NCBI GenBank assembly: GCA_036346375.1
Contig: CM070517.1
Location: forward strand, 47,960,200 to 48,024,199
Direction: 5' to 3'
Source: Guadua angustifolia
Lineage: Eukaryota; Streptophyta; Magnoliopsida; Poales; Poaceae
Length of the DNA stretch: 64,000 nucleotides
Numbering within the stretch: the first letter of the stretch is position 1; each line of letters begins with the position of its first letter. Under the pieces are notes generated by a model, which saw only the letters and a program-made list of their open reading frames with translations, made no database searches and was not told the DNA's origin. This document shows, piece after piece, positions 20,642 to 31,887 of the stretch. Position numbers and translations under genes: made by a program.

Positions 20642-22261
20642 TCAACTACGTACGAAGTAGATGTCCTGGAACATGGCCCGGTTGATGGTCTCCAGGGAGG
20701 CGTCGCGGAAGACCGCCGTGACGTGGTCGCTGGTGCACGTCTCCGGCGAGGCCGCTCCCAGGAACATGAGCGGCAGGTCGTGCTTCACCTTGGACCAGTA
20801 CGCCATGCGCTCCTCGATCTTGTCAAACTCCACAAACTTGCGCTTCCTAGCGGTAATGCTCCCCTTCCCACCATGCGGATCGCCGGCTGCCATGGCGCAA
20901 GCATTGTGCTCCACCGCCGCCACATTCGCTGCCTTGCAAGGCCATGACGGGGGCGATACGGTCTCGGCAGCGGTTTGCAGCTGCAGCTTGTGGCGCGTGA
21001 GCCACGAGAGCATGTAGGACATCCCGGAGCACCTGAGCAGGCTGGCCTCCATGTCCTCCATCTCCCTGGCGAGGCAGGAGAGGCTCGCCGAGCCGGCGGC
21101 CCGCGCGTCCTCGGAGATCTTGATGCGGCACCACCCCTCCCGCAGCTCGGTCACGACGCTGAGGAGCCCCTTCGCGTAGTGATTGCAATTCCCCAGGACG
21201 CCGGAGACCATCTTGACCGTCTCGACCCGGACCAGCTCCGCCGCGACGTCGCGGGAGACTTCGGGGATGTTGCAGTGCCTCTGCACGACGGCCATGCGCT
21301 CGTCCAGGTGCACGACGTCCTTCCTCCTCGTTGCGTCCAGGTACGTGCCGTGCACGGTGAGAAGCTCGGTGACGTCCTTGCAGTGGTCCTCCCGTTCGAC
21401 GTCCACGTAAACGAGGAAGTTCTTCACGTCGCCGGCGCAGAGCGAGCCGGCGTAGATGAAGCCGGACCTCCGGTTATCCTCCACGTGGCACTTGTGGTGC
21501 CCGCTGTCGACGGCACAGAGCGACGCCCTGGAGCAAGAGCTGCAGGTGAGGTCGATCTGCACCTCAAGAGCGACGACGGACGTGATGCCGCGGACGCAGG
21601 CAACGAAGTCGTCCGTGATCCGACCGTGCTCGTCGTTGAGGACGGCGTAGACGCCGGAGGTGTTGTCGGCGACGTAGTGCATGACCCTGGCGTCGTGCGC
21701 GTCGCGGAAGCCGAAGGCGTGGACGGGGTACTTGGGGTGGATGGTCTCCCGGAAGATGGAGCGGTCGTCGCCGTCGGAGATGAGTATGACGAAGCCCTGG
21801 CGGAACTTCTCCTCCTCTCTCCGCCCTTCCAATATCTGGACGGCCATGTTCAGGGCCGGGAAGAGCTTGGTGCCGCCGCTCACGGCCAGCGACTGCACCT
21901 TTCTGCTGGCGGCGCACCGGCCCTCCACGGACATATGGAACAGGCCGGTGGGGTCAGCGACGGACGAGTGAAACGGCACGATGGCGAGGCGGTCCTCATC
22001 GCCGAGCCTCCCGATGACCAGATCCATGGCCTTCCTTAGCAGATCCAGCCTCTTCGATGGCGCGGCGCCGGAGCAACCGCGGCTGATGTCGAGCAGCGTG
22101 ACGAGGTCGACGGGGGCGCGTCGCTCCGTCGTTGCCGCGGCCGGCACCGTGACGCGCACCAGCACCGGGAGGCCGGCATGGCAGTCCTGCCGGGGGATGG
22201 CGTCGACCCTCGCGAAGGTGCTCAGCTGCACCATCTGATTCATCACGGCTGACACTGGCGC
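20642..22261 (-). CDS. VWA-domain protein with degenerate MIDAS, possibly 5'-incomplete
   Basis: An uninterrupted minus-strand frame runs to TGA at 20642-20644. The first in-frame ATG is at 22243 (533 residues). A good splice acceptor (TTTTTTGCAG) ends at 22262, so upstream exons may be missing or unrecognised. Residues about 44-240 form a von Willebrand A domain: APVDLVTLLDIS, GDEDRLAIVPF, SGGTKLFPALN and GFVILISDGDD. The MIDAS motif reads DISRG, not DxSxS, so metal-dependent binding may be weakened, while the Thr of GGT and the SDGDD Asp remain. The C-terminal part resembles the helical tail of the grass-expanded VWA/RING protein family (WAV3-like), but no RING domain is present here. The coding region is very GC-rich. 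Partners and function are unknown. Confidence 0.8.
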   Translation of the reverse strand, partial: APVSAVMNQMVQLSTFARVDAIPRQDCHAGLPVLVRVTVPAAATTERRAPVDLVTLLDISRGCSGAAPSKRLDLLRKAMDLVIGRLGDEDRLAIVPFHSSVADPTGLFHMSVEGRCAASRKVQSLAVSGGTKLFPALNMAVQILEGRREEEKFRQGFVILISDGDDRSIFRETIHPKYPVHAFGFRDAHDARVMHYVADNTSGVYAVLNDEHGRITDDFVACVRGITSVVALEVQIDLTCSSCSRASLCAVDSGHHKCHVEDNRRSGFIYAGSLCAGDVKNFLVYVDVEREDHCKDVTELLTVHGTYLDATRRKDVVHLDERMAVVQRHCNIPEVSRDVAAELVRVETVKMVSGVLGNCNHYAKGLLSVVTELREGWCRIKISEDARAAGSASLSCLAREMEDMEASLLRCSGMSYMLSWLTRHKLQLQTAAETVSPPSWPCKAANVAAVEHNACAMAAGDPHGGKGSITARKRKFVEFDKIEERMAYWSKVKHDLPLMFLGAASPETCTSDHVTAVFRDASLETINRAMFQDIYFVRS

Positions 22262-23676
22262 CTGCAAAAAAGGGATTTGATAAACATCAACCGGATGTTT
22301 TTTTGGTTGAAATCACCTAAATCTAGAACCATTGGATCATTGTTGATATTCGGGAGTATCGATTACATCCGATCCTATGATTTGATCCAACGGCCCGGTG
22401 AATTTGGATCCGATCCTATGATTTGATCCAACGGCTTGCTCAACACGATGATAGCCTGTCTCCTCTGGAAGTCTCAGCACATAACGCTTACGCTGTCTCC
22501 TTCCACATATGCAAGCCCGAACGCCGCCGCCAACCACCGTCGACTAGCACGCCGTCGTGCTGCTTCTCGCGCCCTCGTGAAATCATGTGCTGAAAAATTG
22601 GTTTAATGATAAAATTAGCATTGCAAAATAGTTATGATCATAGCACGTTTGGTGCTTATGCATGTGATGTTTCAGATGATTATTTGATATGTCTGTGATA
22701 ACATGATAATGGTTTTGTTTGATGCAATGCTCTCGTGTAAGTGGTTGCACGGACTGATCTTGAGTCAAATCGTGGACTTGTGCTCGTACACGGTTTTTGT
22801 GTTTATTCATGTGCAGATGTTGTTTAAAGGCGAACGTGGTCGATGACGGGATCGGAACTAGATTCATGGAGGAACTGAGATTTAGAACTAGATTCAGGGA
22901 GAAATCGAGATCTTGATGGTCAAGGAAGCCATGTGGGATGTTCGGACTTGAGAACGATACATATGGAGACTGGTTAGTCACATGAGTGCAGCATGTGGGC
23001 CGTACGCATGCAGAGTCGTATTAGACCATGTTAGGCCAAGTAGAGTTATATACAAGCTTTTTAGGATTGTTCATTATAAATAGGGAAAGGTGTCTTCTGT
23101 TTATTAAGAGTTAAGTATTAAGATTTGTACTCTTTTATTTGGAATACTATAATAAGAATAGATAAAAAAGAAATAATTTTTTTTTTGCGGCCATTGCCCG
23201 ATGGCTGGAACGTGTCGTGAAAAACAGACCGAAGGTGTTCCTAGTGCCAGCGGCTGGGACATCCGGGCTTGTGGCGGCCGCGCATGCATGCAAGCAAAGG
23301 AGCTTGGCGACTACAAGTTGAGCGGGACGTCTAGTGGCCACAAAGTTCAAGGGTTGATCGTTGCTTGCGCCAGGACGATTTCCTTGCGGCCGACGGCTGT
23401 ACAAGTAACTTGCGCTTTGAGTTCCTGATGGCCTGCGACTACATGACTTGCTACTCGTGTCAGGAACTTGCAGCCGTTTTTCTTTTCTGCTCTCGGAGGC
23501 CGGCGACTGATCAACAAAAAAGGAAAGCTCCAAACGGCTGCATGCATATGACGTGCGTCTTGAAGTCTCCTTGGATAGAAGCTCTGTTTGATCAGCGAAA
23601 AGCTTCTTGGCTAGCGAGCAATGAGAATTTTTTCTGTGAACACATCTCGACAATAAAGATCAAGATTTGCAAGTCG
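22262..23676. other. 5' side of the VWA gene and repeat-rich spacer
   Basis: A 28-bp unit starting ATCCGATCCTATGATTTG is duplicated at 22367-22394 and 22408-22435. The 23-bp word starting CGGCTTGCTCAACACG at 22432-22454 also occurs at 19425-19447. A TATAAATAGGG box lies near 23077 with no gene attached. Positions 23180-23676 are GC-rich without a recognisable frame. Confidence 0.5.
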
Positions 23677-24178
23677 ATGTGTTAGTAATTTCGTTCTTCA
23701 TTTGCATGCCTGTTTTATTTTTAGATTGATTCATTGTTTTACTATAATAATTTTGATTTGATCAATTCAAAACTTTTCTAAGGCATCAAGTGATTGATCT
23801 AAAAAGTTTGATTGGTTATTTCCTCATAGATTTTGATTAATCTCGTAATTAGGGTTAGATTAATTTTCGTTATTATTGATACAGTCATCTTGCGAAGGTA
23901 ATTTCTCTAGATCCGTAGATCCGATCGAGCTGATTCTTATTGGGTTAGTTTTGAAATTGAATCTAGTTTCTACAGTTAAAATTTCACATCAATCCAAAGG
24001 TAGAATCTTCAGGAATTACTATTTTAGTGAACGTATATCATTCTATTTTTGTCGAATCCGAATCGAACAATTTGAATCAGAATTGGGGTGTTTTAAAAAT
24101 CATAAAAAATTTGATTTTAGCTTCCGCGCAATCATTCACCCCCCTCTGATTGCTAATTTAGTATATATCGATCTTACA
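23677..24178 (+). repeat. Candidate 3' part of a Copia LTR
   Basis: The stretch ends ATTCACCCCCCTCTGATTG ... ATCTTACA. To my recollection this ending is typical of LTRs in the Sirevirus-type Copia group. No adjacent PBS follows (GCCCTTGATG instead), and the start near 23677 is a guess. Confidence 0.35.
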
Positions 24179-24274
24179 GCCCTTGATGCCTATATTGCTT
24201 AGCGTGATAGCTTGCCCTAAGGCGCAGCAGTGGTGGCCTCCCTCGAGCAAGCACGACACCAGGATTAGAATCTC

Positions 24275-25026
24275 GCTCTGATATCAATTGTTGGAACAGC
24301 TAGGAAAAACTGCCTGTAGGTCAGCTCGTTTTGACTAACTAATTAACTAAATCGATCATCCAAAATATGTGAAACTACTTAAGTTAAATGACCTGCTTCC
24401 TGATTGTCACTTTTCCCACCTCTCCACAGAGAGAAATACACTGCAGGCTTGGTAAGCTCATGAGATACTGGGGACAAGCAATCCATGGTGACATAAATGT
24501 TGATGTATGAGTGTGCTGGGTCTTTCAATGAGGTAGATAAATATCGATCTGGCGGAAGTGTGACCCTCACGATCCAACTACAACCGCACATCGACGTTTG
24601 CGCCTTAGCAATCGCTGAACCAACTCCGAATGGCTATTGACCTTACTGAAAGCACGATCAACTTGAACATGAAGTTCAATCCCTGTGAGCAATCGAAGAA
24701 CTAGTAAGAATAAAATGAAAAGCAACCTGAATAATAATGTGGGATTCCGGTTAAGCTGTCTTGGTAGGTGATCGACTAACACAACTGAAGAACAGTAGTT
24801 TGCACAAGGGCTAAAACTAAACTCAATGAAATCCAGCGTTACATGGAGGCTAGCCTTGGTATAAAAAGAAGAGAGGGGGGCTGTTGCGGCCAGCCTTGAT
24901 TTGTGGCCCTAAATCAGATCTTCCCTCCTATTCCTTTCCATCTTTAGTTAGGCATCTTTCTATTATTCTTATCTCTAATTAAGGACTCTATTACATGGCA
25001 AGGCTCACTCTATAGGTGGCGCAACA
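24275..25026 (-). repeat. Candidate Copia LTR with PBS, minus strand
   Basis: On the minus strand a TGTTG...CAACA segment (25026 to 24289) is followed, after two bases, by TGATATCAGAGC (24286-24275). This is one base away from the common TGGTATCAGAGC primer-binding site. No internal coding domains follow, so this would be a truncated element. The LTR start is the least certain point. Confidence 0.4.
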
Positions 25027-27022
25027 CCCTCTCTTCTTGCTGTTGAACTCATGGAGAAAAGTTAAAAATTTTACTAAGTCTTGGCTGCCATCTTCTTGTA
25101 TTCAATTATGAGCCATCGCTTCTATTCAAGCATGGAGGGGACTTGTGATCAACTTGAGAGCTTCTTCCCTTGCTGCCATCATCATCATATTCTTTCGCCA
25201 ACATTGAGCTTAGACCTTTATTCCTCAAAAGAATAAAACAATCTGATTCAGGCAGCATCATATAATTCTTGAAGTCATTAGATCACCAAGAAACGAAAGT
25301 ACCTGATAATTCAGTTTACGTGCAAGAGCTCGAGTGATTGTTCCTTGTATAGGTTAAGGAATTGTGGCAGCAGGTGCTATGGGTGTACTCGAAGAAGAGA
25401 TGTCCTCATCATACGTTTTCTTCTCTTCTATAGTATCGGTTCTAGGTTCCTATGACTAGGGCATGCAGTAAAAATATGCCTCGCTACACAAAGAGGAATG
25501 TATGGAGCTAGTACTGGTTGACATGAGCATTCAACAGAAATGATAGTAGAGATGCATGATAGGGACAGACGGTGGTCAGCTCTTTCGAATGACCAACGAG
25601 ATTATCCCAACCATGTGAGGTGACAACCGTCAAGAAAAATCAAACCAAGATTGATTCATGCGTTTTCAGTTCGTACCAATGCATGCAGATTGAACCCTAG
25701 TACTGCAAAGGCTTCATTTTGTTTTGGTATTGAAACGGGCAAGGACTAGATGATAAAATTGCTGTTCAGCTCTTTGGAATGACTAACTACATCGATCACC
25801 CCAATTTTGTGAGGTTAGGCTGCATCGAACTCTGCTTCACTTTGCTAAGAGGCACTTAAATTAAATAAATACCCTACTGCACCTTCTTATCTTACTTGTC
25901 TCTCTGAAGAGAAGGTAAAGGCAATTGATTGCTACTGCAAGGATGCATGCTTGCCAAGTTTATAGGATATTAGAGATAAACAATTCATAACGATGGAAAC
26001 ATGATCTTCTGCAGACAATTAGGATGAATGTCGCATTGATTCGATTTCCATTGGTCCAGTTCTAAGATCTGATTGGATCATAGCAACTCTTTTTCTCACG
26101 GCTTTGAATTATTAGAGTTAGTTGTTACAGTCATTTTTTTGCGAGGATTCTCACGGCTTCCAATTATTAGAGTTAATTGTTACAAATCATTTTTTTTGCA
26201 AGGATGTTTCCTGATGGCTTATGAAATTCTTGAAAGCCGTCCGAGGAGAATCAAACGTGCTAAATTACTACTATAACACTCGATTGCTACAGTGAATGGG
26301 CTCGAGTTTGGATTTTACAAACCCAATTATCACTATTTAAAATTTATACAAATATTAAAAAAGTAGACGGTGATTACTTCCTATTTTTTTTTTTAGTTTT
26401 AAGATTTATATTATTTGTATTAGGAGTGTAAGATACGGAAGCACTCGTTGGCACGTGCACTGTAGCTCGTGCTGCGAAAATTGCTACACAAAACAATTGA
26501 TATTGATGTTCATGTGCAAATGGGCTGAGAGAACGCAACCAGGCCCATGAGCCCGTAAGACCCAATATAAATCCAGACTATATACCACTCCAGCGCAGCT
26601 CAGCCGGATTTGTTTTCCATTTTTAAACAAGCGGAATAATTATCTTTTGAGATGCTTCTATTCCTTTTCTTTTCAGAGTTACATAAATATTAAAACATGA
26701 GTGAATAGTAAATGATAATTATTTATCTCTTTACTTGTACGAAACTATTTATGTGCCCGTGCATTGCAACAAAAACTTAATTTACGATAAAAAAATTATT
26801 TGCAAAGAGCACTAAAAATGTCAAAGGTGGGTAATTAAAGAGTAATGACAAAGGTGAGTAATTAAGAGCATTAATAGTGGCAAAGGTGGGTAATTTAAAA
26901 ATAATGGTAAAGATAAGCAATTTTAATGAAGTGACGTGAAAAAAAACTCTTACTTTATATAGTAAAAATTTATACAACTTATGTTAATAGCAAAAGCTAC
27001 TACTCTTATCTTTTTCTAACAA
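25027..27022. other. Non-coding spacer upstream of the Copia element
   Basis: No gene is recognised. Words around GTCAGCTCTTT..GAATGAC..AAC recur near 25575 and 25767, with a diverged relative near 24317; the flanks of the last two align loosely, suggesting old duplication. From about 26340 the sequence is AT-rich. The end of this stretch should contain the original VIP3 promoter, displaced by the Copia insertion. Confidence 0.45.
26815..26925. repeat. Degenerate minisatellite, unit about 30 bp
   Basis: Units built on GGCAAAGGTGGGTAATT recur near 26822, 26847, 26878 and 26908 with variable spacing and substitutions. It is non-coding. Confidence 0.7.
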
Positions 27023-27027
27023 ACCCA

Positions 27028-27313
27028 TGTTGAGTTATGATCCAAATTCAGAAGAAGGTTAACTTCAGTCTCCGCTCCGCGGAGGCCCGTTTTAATTTTC
27101 TGACCTAGGTCATTACCTTATATAATCATCTTGTAAGCCGTCGCGAGGTCTCTCTCCGACGTTTTGTAAACACTCTCGAAATAGTGAAGTTTGCCGGCCA
27201 GCACCCGTGGTTTTTTTCCCCTTCGCATTGGAGGGGTTTTTCACGTTAATTCATGTGTCCCGATCTGTGTTGGTTTGATCTTCTTCGTTCTATTTGCGTG
27301 TCGATTTCTAACA
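27028..27313 (+). repeat. 5' LTR of the Copia element
   Basis: 286 bp, TGTTGAG...TTCTAACA. It contains a TATATAA box at 27119-27125. Confidence 0.93.
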
Positions 27314-27368
27314 AGTGGTATCAGAGCCACGTTTCTATTGCCCGTTTCAATTTAGGGTTTACGTCGAC

Positions 27369-30300
27369 ATGGCATCGTTGAAGTATGATCTACCGCTGCT
27401 GGATCGGGATACCAGGTTCTCGTTGTGGCAAGTCAAGATGCGGGCAGTGCTGGCGCATACCAATCTAGATGATGCTCTAGACGGTTTCGGGAAGAAGGAC
27501 TCGAGGACGTGGACAGATGATGAGAAGCGCAAGGATCGTAAGGCGTTGTCACATATTCATCTTCATCTGTCCAACAATATTTTGCAGGAGGTGCTGACGG
27601 AGAAAACCGCCGTTGCGTTGTGGCTAAAGCTGGAGACGATCTGCATGTCCAAAGATCTAACCAACAAGATGCACATGAAGATGAAGTTGTTCACGCACAA
27701 ACTGCAAGAAGGAGGTTCGGTGTTGAATCACATAGCGTCCTTTAAGGAGATAGTTTCTGATCTCCAGTCAATGGAGGTATCTTATGAGGATGAAGATTTA
27801 AGTCTTCTTCTTCTATGCTCACTCCCTGGTTCTTATGCAAATTTCCGAGATACAATTTTATATAGTCGTGATGAACTAACGTTGCATGAAGTATGTGAGG
27901 CTCTTGCGCAAAAAGAGAAGATGAAACAGATGGTACGCTCGGACGAATCCACCTCCAATGGAGAGGCGTTGGCAGTTCGAGGCAGGGAGGAGCAGAGAAA
28001 CACAAAGTCTAGAAACAGAGGTAAAAGCCAGGCAGGTAGAGGACGTTCAAAGTCCAGGAACAATGATAAGTTCTGCCGGTACTGCAAGAAAACAAATCAT
28101 GTGATTGAGGACTGCTGGAAATTGCAGAATAAGGAAAAGAGGAACGGTAATTATCGTCCTAAGAATAAATCCGAAGATGATGGTAAGGCCTCTGTTGCTT
28201 CCGGTGATAATTCTGACCAGGGTGATGTTCTTATTGCTTTTGCTGGTTGTGTCTCAATGAATGCTGAATGGATATTAGATTCTGCTTGCTCATATCATGT
28301 TTGTATTAACAAAGACTGGTTTAGTTCTTATGAGCCTGTGCAGAATGGAGGATTAGTGCGGATGGGAGATAACACCGCATGTGAGGTCATTGGCATTGGA
28401 TCCGTTAAGATCAGGATGCACGATGGTATGACACGCACATTGACAGATGTGAGACACGTCCCAACCATGTCCAGAAATCTCATCTCATTGAGTACCCTTG
28501 ATGTTAAAGGGTATAAGTACACCGCCTCAGGTGGAGTTTTGAAGGTATCAAAAGGTTCTCTCGTTATCATGAAAGGTTTTTTAAAATCAGCAAATTTATA
28601 TGTTCTTAGAGGTGATACTATAGCTGGTATCTTCTTTCATTGTTATTTCATTCTTCTTTGTTACATCTGATAAGTACAGTGATTCTAAGCTTTGGCATAT
28701 GCGCCTTGGACACATGAGTGAACCCGGCATGATAGAGCTAAGTAAGAGAGGCCTTCTGAAAAGATACAAGAATGATGAGATGGAGTTCTGTGAGCACTGC
28801 ATTTTTGGTAAGCATAAGTGGGTAAAATTCAATATTGCTGTCCATACAACCGAAGGCATATTAGATTATGTTCATGCTGATTTGTGGGGGCCTTCTCGGA
28901 AGCACTCACTTGGTGGTTGTCGTTATATGCTTACTATCATTGATGATTACTCCAGAAAGGTGTTTCCTTATTTTCTGAAACATAAATATGATGCATTTGA
29001 TGCTTTTAAGGCTTGGAAGGTTATGGTAGAAAAGCAAACCGAGAGGAAGGTAAAAGTTTTGCGTACTGATAATGGTATGGAATTTTGTTCACATAAATTC
29101 AAGCTTTTCTGCAGAAAAGAGGGTATTGTCAGGCACTACACCATTCCACACACTCCGCAGCAAAACGGTGTAGCAGAAAGGATGAACAGGACCATTATCT
29201 CCAAGGCACGTTGTATGCTGTCCAATGCTGGTATGGGTAGACAGTTCTGGGCTGAGGCTGCCTCCACAGCCTGTTATTTGATCAACAGGTCACCTTCCAT
29301 CGCCATTGATAAGAAAACTCCCATGGAGGTATGGTCAGTACTCCTCGATTATTCACAACTGAAAGTTTTTGGTTGCCATTGCTTATGCACATGTGGACAA
29401 TGGAAAATTAGAGCCTAGAGCGCAAAGTGTGTCTTTTCGGGTTATGGTTCGGGGTAAAAGGTTATAAGTTGTGGAACCTCGAAACTAAAAAGAGCATGTT
29501 GAGTAGAAGTGTGGTTTTTAATGAATCTGAGATGTATTATGCTAATCTCTCTTGTGATGTTCCTGATAAAGTGTCACAGAAAGTTAGCTTGCAGGTGGAG
29601 AACTTGGATGAAGGTGATCATGTGACTGATGATAATGTTGATGCTCAGGAAACACATGTTCTTGATAATGATTCACCTGCTGTTGTGCATTCTTCTCCTA
29701 TTTTGCAGCCTCTACAGCCTGCAACTCTTGATAGGCCCATAAGGGAACGAAGGCCAGTGAGGAGATTGATTGAAGAATGCAATCTCAGTTATGCTTTGAA
29801 TTGTGTAGAGAAGGTTGATTGCAGTGCTGAGCCATCTACTTACACTGAAGCAATGGTTTCTAGTGATCGTGAAAAGTGGGTGTTTGCCATGCAAGAGGAG
29901 ATGCAGTCACTTGAGAAGAACGGCACATGGGACATTGTTCGCTTGCCTAAAGAAAAGAAGACAGTACGCTGCAAATGGATTTTCAAAAGAAAAGAAGGTT
30001 CATCTTCTAGTGAGGCTACAAGGTTTAAGGCAAGGTTAGTTGCAGAAGGTTTCAGTCAAATACCAGGAATTGATTATAATGATGTGTTTTCTCCTGTTGT
30101 AAAGCATAGTTCCATTCGTACTTTCTTTGGTATTGTTGCTATGCATGATCTTGAGCTTGAGCAGTTAGATGTGAAGACTGCTTTCTTACATGGAGATTTG
30201 GAGGAGGAAATTTATATGGATCAGCTTGAGGGTTTCATTGTTCCTTGTAAGGAGGATTTTGTATGCAAGTTAAAGAAGTCTCTCTATGGTCTGAAGCAGT

Positions 30301-31085
30301 CTCCAAGACAGTAGTATAAGAGGTTTGATTCATTTATGATTTCAAATGGTTTTAAGAGGTCTCTATATGATAGCTGTGTCTACATTAAATTTATTGATGG
30401 ATCACCCATATATTTACTGTTATATGTTGACGACATGTTGATTGCTGCCAAGAGCAAGAAAGAAATCTCTAACTTAAAGGCACAGTTAAGTAGCGAGTTT
30501 GATATGAGTACCTTGGTGCTGCTAAGAAAACTCTCGGTATGGAGATTACTAGAGACAGAAAATTTGTTTGTTATTTCTTAGTCAGCATGGTTACATTCAG
30601 AAAGTCCTCCATCGTTTTAATATGCATGACTCGAAGCCCTGTAAGTACTCCCATTGCTCCTCACTTCAAATTGTCATCTTCTCAATGTCCTAGCACGATT
30701 GATTTTGAGTACATGGCAAAAGTGCCTTATTCTAGTGTTGTTGGTTCTTTGATGTATGCCATGGTTTGTTCTCGTCTGATTTATCCTATGCTATGAGCTT
30801 AGTCAGAGATACATGGCTAATCCCGAAAGGAACATTGGAATCTTTGTTAAGTGGATTTTCGGTACTTGCGTGCACGTCTAATGCTTATTTGCGGTTTGGC
30901 AAAAAGGAGAGGGACCGGTTGGATATGTTGACTCAGATTATGTCTTGATTTAGACAAGAGAAGATCTCTCACAGGTTATGTGTTCTTTGTTGGTGGATGT
31001 GCGATTAGTTGGAGGGCTTGTCTGCGACCTCTGATTGCTTTATCAACTCATGGTGAGTACATTGCGGTTTGTGAAGCATGCAAAG
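27369..31085 (+). pseudogene. Copia gag-pol, inactivated
   Basis: The ATG is at 27369. Gag contains the zinc knuckle CRYCKKTNHVIEDC (near 28075). Protease has WILDSACSYHV (near 28270). A frameshift falls near 28628, before the GAG-pre-integrase block KLWHMRLGHMSE. The integrase includes HADLWGP, TDNG and HTPQQNGVAERMNRT. An interruption at about 29416 precedes the RT part, which runs from 29427; a stop replaces an expected Trp at 30312-30314. RT continues with YLLLYVDDML (near 30420), then a frameshift near 30510. RNase H remnants (SLTGYVFFVGGCAISW) reach about 31085. At least four disabling lesions rule out autonomous activity. Confidence 0.93.
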
Positions 31086-31470
31086 AAGCGTTTAGTTGAA
31101 AGGTTTGTATCTTTGAATTGTGTGGAGATATATCTTGCATAAATTTATTTTGTGACATCAAAGTGCCATATATCTTACAAAGCATCAAATGTTTCATGAG
31201 AGAACAAAGCACATTGATGTCAAATATCATTACGTCCGTGATGTTATTGCAGAGGGCGACTAAAGGTATGCAAGATTAGTACTCATGATAATCCTGCCGA
31301 TATGATGACTAAGCCGTTCTGTTGCTAAGTTTGAGCTTTGCTCAAACTTAATTAAGTATTCTTGTTTAGCCCTAGTGGTTTGTTTTGGTGTCGGCATTAT
31401 TTTCTTTGCTATCCAGGAAGATGTATACAACATTCATGCTACAAGACTGAATTTGTCTCAAGGTGGAGTT

Positions 31471-31755
31471 TATTGAGTTATGATCTAAATTTAGAAGAAG
31501 CCTAACTTCTGTCGGAGAACGAAGTTATGATCGTTTTAATTTTTGACCTAGATCATTACCTTATATAATCATCTTGTAAGCCGTCGCGAGGTCTCTCTCC
31601 GACGTTTTGTAAACACTTCCGAAATAGTGAAGTTTGCCGGCCGGCGCTCGTGGTTTTTTTCCCTTCGCATTGAAGGGGTTTTTCACGTTAATTCCTGTGT
31701 CCCGATCTATGCTGGTTTGATCTTCTTCGTTCTATTTGCGTGTCGATTTCTAACA
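31471..31755 (+). repeat. 3' LTR of the Copia element, adjacent to VIP3
   Basis: 285 bp, starting TATTGAG (TG changed to TA) and ending TTCTAACA. Its right end is 132 bp before the VIP3 ATG. Confidence 0.93.
31562..31568 (+). promoter_or_regulatory. TATA box in the 3' LTR, facing VIP3
   Basis: TATATAA in the LTR in the same orientation as VIP3, about 320 bp before its ATG. The LTR core promoter could start transcripts that read into VIP3. No transcript evidence is available here. Confidence 0.5.
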
Positions 31756-31887
31756 ACCCATTTCTCTAAAACCCAGGAACCCCTCGTCTCCTACACTCCT
31801 CCCCCGAACCAGATCAAACACCCTAGGGTCTCGGCTCGCATCTTCGTCTTCCCCCATCTCCACGTCGTCCTCGCGGATAGAGGGGAG

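Larger units (their letters stand above)
27028..31755 (+). mobile_element. Full-length, decayed Copia LTR retrotransposon
   Basis: LTRs lie at 27028-27313 and 31471-31755, with the target duplication ACCCA at 27023-27027 and 31756-31760. The PBS is TGGTATCAGAGC at 27316-27327 and the purine tract AAGGTGGAG at about 31460-31468. The domain order is gag, protease, integrase, RT, RNase H, which defines Copia. The second LTR begins TA instead of TG, and the LTRs differ by substitutions and indels, so the insertion is not recent. The coding region has several frameshifts and stops. Confidence 0.95.

Noticed and set aside
20975..22039. Plus-strand ORF of 354 codons
   Set aside because: It is antisense to the VWA coding frame and its residues are a shadow of that GC-rich gene.
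23077..23087. TATAAATAGGG as a gene promoter
   Set aside because: No coding region follows in a suitable position; it is more likely an LTR remnant.
31627..31887. Upstream in-frame extension of VIP3 exon 1 into the LTR
   Set aside because: The conserved N-terminus MKLAGLKSVDG begins at 31888; the extension is LTR and UTR sequence.
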